Under the pieces are notes generated by a model, which saw nothing but the letters and a program-made list of their open reading frames with translations, was not told the DNA's origin and made no database searches. From assembly GCA_023386955.1 (NCBI GenBank), contig JAEWIS010000053.1:62001-126000 (forward strand): 64,000 nt of DNA, given 5' to 3'. The stretch is from Bacillota bacterium (GTDB lineage: Bacteria; Bacillota; Bacilli; Paenibacillales; NBRC-103111). Both the position numbers and the translations under genes were made by a program. Below are positions 8,533 through 15,989 of this stretch, one piece after another (position 1 is the first letter of the stretch; each line of letters opens with the position of its first letter).

Positions 8533-9522
8533 ATGAGCTTTTTTCGTAAACTAAAAGAAAGCATTACCAGCAAAACCGAAGCGGTCACTACGGTGTTTAA
8601 GGAAGGGCTGGCCAAAACCCGGGATGCATTTGTGGAAAAGGTGGAGGACCTGTTCGTCCGCCGGAAGAAAATTGACGAGGAATTCTACGAGGAGCTGGAG
8701 GAAATTCTCATCGGCGCCGACGTGGGTGTGAATACGGTAATGGATCTGATGGACGAGCTCCGCGCGGAGGTCAAAAAACGCCGGATCGAGGATGCCTCCG
8801 ATCTGCGTCCGATTCTGTCCGAGAAGCTGATCGGGCTGCTGGATGCGGAAGGGGATGCCACGCTGACTATGGCCCCCTCAGGCTTGACAGTGATCCTGTT
8901 CGTAGGCGTCAACGGGGTAGGCAAAACCACCACCATCGGCAAACTCGCCCACCGCTTCAAGCAGGAGGGCAAGAAGGTACTGATGGCGGCGGGAGATACC
9001 TTCCGTGCCGGCGCTATTGAGCAGCTGGAGGTTTGGGGCCAGCGGGTAGGCGTGGATGTGATCAAGCAGCAGGCCGGCTCCGATCCCGCGGCGGTGATGT
9101 TCGACGCCATCCAGGCGGCGAAAACCCGCCAGGCGGACATCCTCCTGTGCGATACGGCCGGGCGGATGCAGAACAAGTCCAATCTGATGGAGGAGCTGAA
9201 CAAGATTTTCCGCGTGATTAAGCGGGAAATTCCCGATGCTCCCCATGAGGTGCTGCTGGTGCTGGACGCCAATACAGGGCAGAATGCGCTGCAGCAGGCC
9301 CGCCTGTTCGGCGACAAAAGCGGCGTGACCGGACTGGTGCTGACCAAGCTGGACAGCACGTCCAAGGGCGGTATCGTCATCGCCATCCGCCAGGAAATGA
9401 ACATTCCGGTGAAGCTGGTGGGATTGGGCGAGAAGATGACGGACCTGCAGGATTTCGATTCCGAGCAGTTTGTGCTCGCACTGTTCGCCGGTCTGGTAAC
9501 GGAATTGCCGGAGGAGAAGTAA
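8533..9522 (+). CDS. ftsY: Signal recognition particle receptor FtsY
   Basis: A 329-aa SRP GTPase. It docks SRP-ribosome complexes at the membrane and works with Ffh and SecYEG. The helical N domain is followed by the G domain with P-loop GVNGVGKTTT (125-134), CDTAGRMQNKSNLMEEL and the TKLDSTSKGG element. The N-terminal extension is short, as in other Firmicutes. The ATG follows AGGAGG (8522-8527). A strong terminator ends the transcript just after the stop. Confidence 0.98.
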   Translation: MSFFRKLKESITSKTEAVTTVFKEGLAKTRDAFVEKVEDLFVRRKKIDEEFYEELEEILIGADVGVNTVMDLMDELRAEVKKRRIEDASDLRPILSEKLIGLLDAEGDATLTMAPSGLTVILFVGVNGVGKTTTIGKLAHRFKQEGKKVLMAAGDTFRAGAIEQLEVWGQRVGVDVIKQQAGSDPAAVMFDAIQAAKTRQADILLCDTAGRMQNKSNLMEELNKIFRVIKREIPDAPHEVLLVLDANTGQNALQQARLFGDKSGVTGLVLTKLDSTSKGGIVIAIRQEMNIPVKLVGLGEKMTDLQDFDSEQFVLALFAGLVTELPEEK

Positions 9523-9527
9523 GATAT

Positions 9528-9562
9528 GGGGGGGGCCTGCAATTGTGGGCCGCCTCTTTTTT
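9528..9562 (+). terminator. Terminator after ftsY
   Basis: A G-rich arm (9528-9540) pairs imperfectly with GTGGGCCGCCTC across an AATT loop, followed by TTTTTT (9557-9562). It ends the fab-rnc-smc-ftsY block. Confidence 0.75.
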
Positions 9563-9596
9563 AGTTATGCGGGAGTTGGCGCTGCGAAACAAGTTC

Positions 9597-10027
9597 GGAT
9601 AACGGAAGCTGGTTTCCGTTATCCCGGGCGCGGATCCCAAGGAAGCAGCAATAGCGGAAGCAAATTTCCGCTATTGTCCGTTAGCTGGGCTATTTCTGCA
9701 GCTGCGTGCCTCCATAACGGAAAACCCCTTCCGCTAATCGATTCCGTGCCGCTCCGCCTTACACTTAGCGGAAGATCCCTTCCGCTAAACTCCCGCGCGC
9801 CTTTCTTGGACTTCCAATTGGTTCAACCAACCGATTAAGGGAAGGCAAACTTCCGCTATGAGCTGCGTCGGTCTGATAAACACCGCATAAGGGAAGTCAG
9901 ACTTCCGCTATTGCCGCATCATACCGGCAAACCGCCGGCTACACAGCCAATAGCGGAACCTACCTTACTGCTATCCGCCCTCAGCCGTGGGCTTCACCCT
10001 AATAGCGGAAAGTTCCCTTCCGCTATC
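9597..10027. repeat. Array of about eight related hairpins (TAGCGGAA-N6-TTCCGCTA)
   Basis: The 560-bp gap after ftsY holds no credible gene. It contains eight palindromes with a near-constant plan: 9-11 bp arms of the type WTAGCGGAA / TTCCGCTAW around a 5-7 nt loop. They are at 9597-9624, 9650-9675, 9714-9738, 9765-9788, 9835-9858, 9886-9912, 9949-9975 and 10002-10026. Some use TAACGGAA or TAAGGGAAG and the seventh is decayed. Spacers are unrelated and variable, unlike CRISPR. A related, more diverged group is at 48589-48773. Confidence 0.8.
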
Positions 10028-10068
10028 CAAACTGCAGCCCGGATGCCTTCCCGCCCCCTGCGGACAGC

Positions 10069-10113
10069 AAAAAACCTCCTTACCCGCAACTGCTGTAGCG
10101 GGAAGGAGGTTTA
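10069..10113 (-). terminator. Terminator of the minus-strand exported-protein gene
   Basis: On the minus strand AAACCTCCTTCCCGC pairs with GCGGGTAAGGAGGTTT and is followed by a run of Ts, 12 bp past the stop at 10125. A strong intrinsic terminator. Confidence 0.85.
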
Positions 10114-10124
10114 ACTCTCCGGTT

Positions 10125-10895
10125 TTATTTGCTTTTGTCCTTGCCCTTTTCCTTGTGTTCCTTCGCCACCGGCGGCTTGCGCTCGATGGCCTTCTCCAGC
10201 GCCGGGGTCAGCTCATCCTTGATTTTGGCGATGAGCTCATCCTTGGAGATGCCCTTCTCGGCGGCGATCTCCGCCAGGGATTTCCCGGTTTTGAGCTGGG
10301 CCACCAGCTCATCCTTGCTCATCCCCAGCATCCCGGACAGCTTCTCCGGCCCCAGATGGGGAATCATGTCTCCCCGCTTATGGTGGGGATGCCCGGGCTC
10401 TTCTTCGAAGAGGCCCTTATGCTTCAGCTGCTGGGCCAGATGGCTTTGCATTTTGGTCTTGATGGTATCCGCACGCTCGCGGGTCAGCTTGCCGCTTTGC
10501 ACGGCCTCCTCCAGCTTCGCCGAACGGCCGGCCATAATCTTTTCCAAGAGGGCTGTTTCGCTAATCCCTTTATCCTTGGCAATGTCCACGATGCTCTTCC
10601 CGGACTTCAGCTGGTCGGTCAAGGCCGCTTTCTCGATGCCGAGAATCTGGGCCGTTTCCTCGTAGAAGTGGGGTCCCGCTTTATGCAGCTCCACAGCCTG
10701 CTTGCGCCAGCGGTTCTGGAGATCCTTCAGGCTGGCATAACGCTGTACTTGCTGGCCCTTGGCGCTCAGACTGAAGGAACCGGCTGCGGAGGCGCTTGCG
10801 CTCCCGCTCCCCACCAGCAGACATCCGGACAGCACCAGGGATAAAGCCACCGCGCTTGTTAACGTTTTTCTGGCATAGAGGGTATCCAATTCCAT
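10125..10895 (-). CDS. Exported protein with two LxxGKSxxxIAxxKGIS repeats
   Basis: A protein of about 256 aa, not recognised as a named family member. A hydrophobic N-terminus (TSAVALSLVLSGCLLVGSGSASASA) looks like a Sec signal. LSGC resembles a lipobox, but hydrophobic residues continue past the Cys, so cleavage after ASASA is equally possible. Two related blocks, LKSGKSIVDIAKDKGISETAL and LKTGKSLAEIAAEKGISKDELI, each follow a short helix (LGIEKAALTDQ, LGMSKDELVAQ). The region between is Lys/His-rich and the tail is KEHKEKGKDKSK. The ribosome site GGAAGGTG overlaps the GTG at 10898 and nearly touches the ATG at 10895; a TTG at 10889 has better spacing, so the start is uncertain by two codons. 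A minus-strand TATAAT lies at 10941-10946. Confidence 0.8.
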   Translation of the reverse strand: MELDTLYARKTLTSAVALSLVLSGCLLVGSGSASASAAGSFSLSAKGQQVQRYASLKDLQNRWRKQAVELHKAGPHFYEETAQILGIEKAALTDQLKSGKSIVDIAKDKGISETALLEKIMAGRSAKLEEAVQSGKLTRERADTIKTKMQSHLAQQLKHKGLFEEEPGHPHHKRGDMIPHLGPEKLSGMLGMSKDELVAQLKTGKSLAEIAAEKGISKDELIAKIKDELTPALEKAIERKPPVAKEHKEKGKDKSK

Positions 10896-10898
10896 CAC

Positions 10899-11302
10899 CT
10901 TCCTGTTCGTTTAGGCCATAGTATCTCCGTATACCCGTCAATTATATCCGCCCAACCTTAAGATTAGGTTAATCCATCATGTTAAATTGATTACAAATCA
11001 GATTACCGCAGGATTACAACATATACGCAGGAAGACAAGGCAGCGTTGCACCGGCAATTCCTAATTTTTTCTTAAGAGGAAAATTGTATTCGCTTACATT
11101 TTTCCTTGTCCGGCAAATAAATAGTCAATAAACCAAGTTGCTAAAACATACATTTCATAATAAGATGGAGGAAAGCATTAATTTTCAGAACATTCAGTAA
11201 AAGTAATCATTCTAATCATTTCCAAATCTAAGTCTACTTGTTTTTTAAGCCGGAAACGGATCAATGAAACTTGGGGAGGACCACCATCAAGGAGGGATTG
11301 CC
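10899..11302. other. AT-rich divergent intergenic region
   Basis: About 400 bp of low-GC sequence between two divergent genes. A minus-strand TATAAT (10941-10946) could serve the exported-protein gene and a TTGCTA-17-TAAGAT pair (11138-11166) the rightward gene. No RNA structure or ORF worth calling was seen. Confidence 0.5.
11138..11166 (+). promoter_or_regulatory. Candidate promoter of the 11303 gene
   Basis: TTGCTA (11138-11143), 17 bp, TAAGAT (11161-11166). Four matches to each consensus box with ideal spacing, in an AT-rich leader. Confidence 0.4.
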
Positions 11303-11899
11303 GTGAATAAGAGTCATGAGGTGGAATATTGCAACCTGGAGCTGAGATTTGATCGACGGCAAATCCGTTTTTTCATTAAGGCATTGATCCAGGAGGGGTT
11401 TTCGCTGTACTGGAACGAGAGCGAGCAGCATTTCATCATTTCCATCCGTTCGGGGCGCAAGCTGGTGAAGCTGAAATTTCAGCGGGTCGGTGATAAATAC
11501 AAAATTGTGGGTAACTATTCCATAAAGGACGAAAAGCTGGCGGAGCTCATGGAGAAAATGATCGGGGATACCCGCGGCCATGCCATAGTCAAACGCTTCC
11601 GGGACCGGCAGATCCTGATCGAAAACATTATGTTCGGGGAAATCATCCGGTCTGTGGAGATTTCGGGGGTGGAGCATAAGGTGTTATTCCAACGGGAACC
11701 AATGATTACCACGGAGCAGATCATTCAGGCGTTTAAGTCCAGACGGGCGGAGGAACGGGCACCGGTGCTGAAGCTGGAGATGGACTATGAGCTATCCACT
11801 CTGTATGATGCCATGATGCTGGGGGACACGGAAGCTGTGGAGAAATCCAAGAGCAGGCTGGAAGAGATGAGACGGGAGTTGATCATGCTGGAATGCTGA
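11303..11899 (+). CDS. Unidentified cytoplasmic protein, 198 aa
   Basis: I do not recognise this family. The protein starts MNKSHEVEYCNLELRF and has no signal peptide or membrane segment. It has an alpha/beta N-terminal half rich in short basic strands (FIISIRSGRKLVKLKFQ) and a helical, Glu/Arg-rich C-terminus (LEEMRRELIMLE). The GTG start at 11303 is 6 nt after GGAGGG (11291-11296). An upstream in-frame ATG at 11264 lacks such a site. Codon use is ordinary, and it has its own terminator, so it looks like a real monocistronic gene. Confidence 0.8.
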   Translation: MNKSHEVEYCNLELRFDRRQIRFFIKALIQEGFSLYWNESEQHFIISIRSGRKLVKLKFQRVGDKYKIVGNYSIKDEKLAELMEKMIGDTRGHAIVKRFRDRQILIENIMFGEIIRSVEISGVEHKVLFQREPMITTEQIIQAFKSRRAEERAPVLKLEMDYELSTLYDAMMLGDTEAVEKSKSRLEEMRRELIMLEC

Positions 11900-11924
11900 A
11901 GGTTAGCCGAAATTTAAAAAGGTG

Positions 11925-11964
11925 AAAAGAGTCCGGACAATAAGTCGGGCTCTTTCAATTTTTT
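11925..11964 (+). terminator. Terminator of the 11303 gene
   Basis: AAAGAGTCCGGAC pairs with GTCGGGCTCTTT around an AATAA loop, followed by CAATTTTTT. Confidence 0.75.
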
Positions 11965-11967
11965 GGA

Positions 11968-11996
11968 TTGTTAACGTGTGCATGATGTGGTATCAT
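11968..11996 (+). promoter_or_regulatory. Promoter of the LacI-type regulator with an embedded operator-like site
   Basis: TTGTTA (11968-11973), 17 bp, TATCAT (11991-11996). The spacer overlaps TGTTAACGTGTGCA (11969-11982), which fits 11 of 14 positions of the LacI/CcpA-type consensus TGWAANCGNTNWCA. That position suits autorepression, or CcpA control. The predicted leader is only about 13 nt and just includes the ribosome site. Confidence 0.55.
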
Positions 11997-12015
11997 GAGT
12001 ATCGAGGTGAACGCG

Positions 12016-13023
12016 ATGAACGTTACAATCAAGGATATCGCCCGGTTGGCGCAGGTCTCCCACACCACCGTATCGCGGGCGTTGAACGATAGTCCCCTGA
12101 TTAACTCCGAAACTAAGGAGAAGATCAAGCTGCTGGCACAGGAAATGGGTTATACCCCCAATTTCAGCGCCAAGAGCCTGGTAATGGACCGTTCCTATAA
12201 TATCGGTTTATTCTTCTCCACACTGAATACCGGCACATCGGCCGGGTTTTTCTATGAGACGGTTCGGGGTATTAACAGTGTAGTGAAGGATGCATACAAT
12301 CTGGTGGTGCGGGGGATCGACGACTACGAGCATTACCGCAGCATTCACCGCAAAAGCTTCGACGGCGTGATTGTCATGAGTCAAAGCGCCAAGGATGACC
12401 CTTTCCTGCATCACTTGTCCGAAGCGGGAATTCCCCATATCGTGCTGAACCGCAAGGTGGAGGGATTGAAGGCCATCAATATTCTATCCGACGATTCCCA
12501 CGGCTCCTATAGGGTCGTGAATCATATGATCAAAAAAGGGCATCGCCGCATTGCGATTATCTCCGGTAAGCAAAACTTCCATTCTACTGTGGAGCGGAGA
12601 GACGGCTTTGTCCGCGCACTGCAGGATGCCGGAATTGAATTGAAGGAATCCTATCAGGTTGGGGCAAGCTATGACTTGAAAAGCGGGTATACGGCTATGC
12701 TCCAGCTGCTCGAACTGCCCGAACGGCCAACCGCCGTTTTTTGCATGAACGACGATATGGCGGTAGGTGCTGTGAAAGCGGTGCATGATGCGGGGCTGCA
12801 GGTCCCCGGGGATGTATCCGTGGCAGGTTTCGACGATAGCATGTTCTCTGCTTACCTGTCTCCCGCGTTGACCACCGTTAAGCGGCCCATCGAAGAGATC
12901 AGCAGACAAGGGGCACTGGTGCTCCTCACGAGCATCGAGCAGAAAACCCTGGCTCCGGATACCATCTATCTGCGTACGGAGCTGGTGGTGCGTGAATCGG
13001 TAGCAGAGCCTGCAAAGGCTTAG
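12016..13023 (+). CDS. LacI-family transcriptional regulator of the hexuronate/gluconate cluster
   Basis: A 335-aa LacI/GalR regulator. The N-terminal helix-turn-helix is VTIKDIARLAQVSHTTVSRALN, followed by the hinge helix and a periplasmic-binding-protein-like sugar domain (AGFDDSMFSAYLSPALTTVKRP is typical). The ATG at 12016 is 6 nt after GAGGTG (12004-12009). The gene is 173 bp upstream of and co-directional with uxaE, so it most likely controls that operon in response to a hexuronate or aldonate. A candidate operator lies at 13158-13171. Confidence 0.9.
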   Translation: MNVTIKDIARLAQVSHTTVSRALNDSPLINSETKEKIKLLAQEMGYTPNFSAKSLVMDRSYNIGLFFSTLNTGTSAGFFYETVRGINSVVKDAYNLVVRGIDDYEHYRSIHRKSFDGVIVMSQSAKDDPFLHHLSEAGIPHIVLNRKVEGLKAINILSDDSHGSYRVVNHMIKKGHRRIAIISGKQNFHSTVERRDGFVRALQDAGIELKESYQVGASYDLKSGYTAMLQLLELPERPTAVFCMNDDMAVGAVKAVHDAGLQVPGDVSVAGFDDSMFSAYLSPALTTVKRPIEEISRQGALVLLTSIEQKTLAPDTIYLRTELVVRESVAEPAKA

Positions 13024-13157
13024 CTCATAAATCAGGGAACCTGGCAAGGGAAAATACAACGGCTCAGCCAAATCGATACTCCTAACCGCTTTTGACGCCT
13101 GACGCAGAAGAAGGCTGGTGGGTATAGGGCCGGTGTTTTTTGCCAAACCAAACCCTA

Positions 13158-13171
13158 TGTAAGCGAAAACT
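13158..13171 (+). promoter_or_regulatory. Operator/cre-like site upstream of uxaE
   Basis: TGTAAGCGAAAACT matches 12 of 14 positions of TGWAANCGNTNWCA, the sequence class bound by CcpA and many LacI-type regulators. It lies 12 bp before the uxaE ribosome site, where binding would block transcription. It could serve the adjacent regulator, CcpA, or both. No convincing -35/-10 pair was found here. Confidence 0.45.
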
Positions 13172-13196
13172 AACTAAATTATGGAGGCGATTGACT

Positions 13197-14684
13197 GTGG
13201 GTGTCTATGCTAAAGCAATGGAAGGTTTGAAAAAAGGCGAGACAACTGGAGATTGGGGCGTAAAAATTTATCCGGGTTCTTATACGGTTCAAGACGGCGC
13301 TACCCTGCTCATGGTCAAACACGGCGATGAAAAGTTCATCCTGGCCGCAGGCAGCGGGTCCTTCTACGATGAATTGACCGGCCGGGAAGAGGACGGCGGC
13401 AAAATCTGTCCCCTGACCCATGAGAACCGGCTGGTGCTGAATAAATACCTCCTGTACACCGTACCGCGGGCCTTCGGCACAGGAATCTCCACCATCGGCT
13501 TGGGCGACCGGCTGGGACTAGCTTCCCCGGGTCATATCCAAACCGTCCGCGGACGGGATATCCGCCCGATTCTGGCCCAGCAAAGCATCCGCGAGCTCAG
13601 CCTGACCGGCCGCGACTACAACCAGGTTGTGGACGCCGCATGCTTCGCCGCATTCCAAGAGGGCTATAAGGACGGCTTCGGCGCCGACGGCGACCATCTG
13701 AAGGTAGAGGCTGACATCAAGATGTCCCTGGACATGGGCTTTACCATGCTGACCCTGGACTGCTCCGAGAAGATCGACAACACCATCGAAGGTTTGTCCG
13801 ACGCAGAGCTGGAAGCCAAGTATCTGACTGTACCGGAGGAACGCCGCAGCTACTATGAGAAGAAATATCTGGACCTGGAATTCGAAGCCAAGGAGCACCG
13901 TCTGACCTTCGATAAGAAGAGCCTGATGAAGAATGTTCTGATTTATGGCGAAGCCATTGAATTTATGGTCTATATTTACGTAACCTATATTGTCAATGTC
14001 GGACGTGTGGTGGACTTCGAAATTTCCATCGACGAAACGGAAACCCCGACGGATCCTGCTTCCCACTATCTGGTGGCCAAGGAGCTGTATGACCGGGAAA
14101 TTTCCATTCACAGCATGGCGCCCCGCTTCTGCGGCGAATTCCAGAAGGGCATCGATTACATCGGCGATCTGGAGCAGTTCGAGAAGGAGCTGGAGGTTCA
14201 CGCGGCTATTGCCGACCAGTTCGGCTACAAGCTCTCCATCCACTCGGGCAGCGACAAGTTCTCTGTATTCCCGCTGGTTGCCAAACATACCACCGGCCGT
14301 TTCCATGTGAAAACCGCCGGCACCAACTGGTTGGAGGCTGTGCGTATCGTGGCCAAGTTCAACCCGCAGCTCTACCGGAGGATGCACGCCTATGCATTGG
14401 AGCATTTCCTGGAAGCCAAGGCATACTATCATGTGACCACGGATATTACCGCCATAAAGCCGTTGGAGCAAACCGAGGACAGCGCCCTTCATACTTACAT
14501 GGACGACAACAATGCCAGACAGCTGCTTCATATTACTTACGGGCTGCTGCTGCAAGCGAAGAACGAAGCGGGCGAGCCTCTCTTCAAAACAGAGTTTTTC
14601 CGTACACTGTCCGAGCAAGAGGAGCAGTATGACGCCGCTTTGGCCTCCCATATCGGGAAGCATCTGCGTCTGTTGAATAAATAA
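13197..14684 (+). CDS. uxaE: Tagaturonate epimerase UxaE
   Basis: A 495-aa protein matching the tagaturonate epimerase family, first described in Thermotoga. It interconverts D-tagaturonate and D-fructuronate, joining galacturonate to glucuronate catabolism. Seen here: conserved N-terminal GVYAKAMEGLKKG, the central histidine-containing segments SIHSMAPRFCGEF and SIHSGSDKFSVFP, and HVTTDITAIKP near the C-terminus. The start is GTG 13197, 9 nt after GGAGG. It is first of five apparent operon genes and follows the LacI-type regulator. Confidence 0.85.
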   Translation: MGVYAKAMEGLKKGETTGDWGVKIYPGSYTVQDGATLLMVKHGDEKFILAAGSGSFYDELTGREEDGGKICPLTHENRLVLNKYLLYTVPRAFGTGISTIGLGDRLGLASPGHIQTVRGRDIRPILAQQSIRELSLTGRDYNQVVDAACFAAFQEGYKDGFGADGDHLKVEADIKMSLDMGFTMLTLDCSEKIDNTIEGLSDAELEAKYLTVPEERRSYYEKKYLDLEFEAKEHRLTFDKKSLMKNVLIYGEAIEFMVYIYVTYIVNVGRVVDFEISIDETETPTDPASHYLVAKELYDREISIHSMAPRFCGEFQKGIDYIGDLEQFEKELEVHAAIADQFGYKLSIHSGSDKFSVFPLVAKHTTGRFHVKTAGTNWLEAVRIVAKFNPQLYRRMHAYALEHFLEAKAYYHVTTDITAIKPLEQTEDSALHTYMDDNNARQLLHITYGLLLQAKNEAGEPLFKTEFFRTLSEQEEQYDAALASHIGKHLRLLNK

Positions 14685-14719
14685 GAACCTAACCATTTCA
14701 ATATACGGAGGTTATAGTC

Positions 14720-15988
14720 ATGAGCATCTTGGAAACACTGCTGCGCGATATTCCGGTACCACGGGTCGTGCGCATCCGCCAGCGTTTTGATAACACGAAG
14801 CTTGCCGATCCGGTTGCCACCCTCCAGGAAGAACTGAAAAAACCCGGAACGCTGGATGCTATCAAACCTGGCCAGCAGGTAGCGGTTGCCGTAGGCAGCC
14901 GGGGCATCGCCAACATTGCGGCCATCACCCGCGCCACAGTGGATGCCATCAAGGCCATCGGCGCAGAGCCCTTCATCGTACCTTGTATGGGCAGCCACGG
15001 CGGGGCTACAGCCGAAGGCCAGAAGGAAGTGCTGCATCACCTGGGCATCGATGAGGACACAATGGGGGTGTCCATCCGTTCCACTATGGAAGTGGTGAAG
15101 CTGGACGAACTGCCCAACGGTCTGCCGGTTTATGTGGACAAATACGCCAACGAAGCCGACGCTATTGTGGTGATCAACCGGGTTAAACCCCACACCGCCT
15201 TCCGCGGCCGGATCGAAAGCGGGATCATGAAGATGATCTCCATCGGCCTGGGCAAACAAAAAGGCGCCGAAGCCTGTCATCAGTTGGGCTTTAAGTACAT
15301 GGCAGAGAATGTGCCGGCTATGGCCAACATTATGCTGAGCAAGCTGCCCATTGTATTCGGCATCGCGCTGATTGAGAATGCCTATGATGAAACCTGCGGA
15401 GTCGAGGCTCTAGCCGCAGCTGATATTGAAAGCCGCGAGGAGGAGCTTCTGAAGGAAGCCAAGTCCCGCCTGCCGCGGATTCTCTTCGATCAGCTGGATG
15501 TGCTGGTGATCGACTACATCGGCAAAAACATCAGCGGCGACGGTATGGACCCCAATATCACCGGCCGTTATCCCACTCCGTACGCCCATGGCGGTCCGGA
15601 TGTGACCAAGATGGTGGTGATGGACCTGACGCCGGAAACCAAGGGTAATGCCAACGGTGTGGGCACAGCGGATTTCACTACCCAGCGCCTTGTAGACAAA
15701 ATGGACCGTCCGGCTACCTATGCCAACGGCCTGACCTCTACCGTGTGCGCACCTACCAAAATCGCCACCACCCTGGCCAACCAGAAGCTGACCATTCAGG
15801 CGGCGGTGAAAACCTGCAACATTCTGGACTACACCACCTGCCGGCTGGTCCGTATCCGGGATACCCTGCACCTGGGTGAAATCGAAATCTCCGAAACCCT
15901 TCTGGAAGAGGCCAAGGGCCATCCGGATATTGAAATTCTGTCAGAGCCCTATGAGCTGGCATTCAACGAGGAAGGGGATCTTTTCTAA
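14720..15988 (+). CDS. LarA-superfamily nickel-pincer racemase/epimerase, probable gluconate/mannonate 2-epimerase
   Basis: A 422-aa protein of the LarA (DUF2088) superfamily, which uses a nickel pincer nucleotide to epimerise 2-hydroxy acids. Candidate active-site residues keep LarA spacing: His93 (GSHGG), His158 (VKPHTAF), Lys171 (GIMKMIS) and His187 (EACHQLG). The 65 and 16 residue intervals His93-His158 and Lys171-His187 parallel LarA His108-His174 (66) and Lys184-His200 (16). Some family members are known to be D-gluconate 2-epimerases. Here the gene lies between uxaE and gntK with uxuB and gnd downstream, so mannonate to gluconate is the most economical reaction; that is inference. The cofactor genes larB, larC and larE are not in the window. 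It starts at ATG 14720 after GGAGG. Confidence 0.85.
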   Translation: MSILETLLRDIPVPRVVRIRQRFDNTKLADPVATLQEELKKPGTLDAIKPGQQVAVAVGSRGIANIAAITRATVDAIKAIGAEPFIVPCMGSHGGATAEGQKEVLHHLGIDEDTMGVSIRSTMEVVKLDELPNGLPVYVDKYANEADAIVVINRVKPHTAFRGRIESGIMKMISIGLGKQKGAEACHQLGFKYMAENVPAMANIMLSKLPIVFGIALIENAYDETCGVEALAAADIESREEELLKEAKSRLPRILFDQLDVLVIDYIGKNISGDGMDPNITGRYPTPYAHGGPDVTKMVVMDLTPETKGNANGVGTADFTTQRLVDKMDRPATYANGLTSTVCAPTKIATTLANQKLTIQAAVKTCNILDYTTCRLVRIRDTLHLGEIEISETLLEEAKGHPDIEILSEPYELAFNEEGDLF

Positions 15989-15989
15989 C

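Noticed and set aside
9597-10027. CRISPR array
   Set aside because: Palindromes differ in sequence, spacers vary irregularly from a few to tens of bases, and no cas genes are present.
9545-10114. Short plus-strand ORFs in the hairpin array after ftsY
   Set aside because: They are made of the repeated palindromes, have no ribosome sites and no coding pattern.
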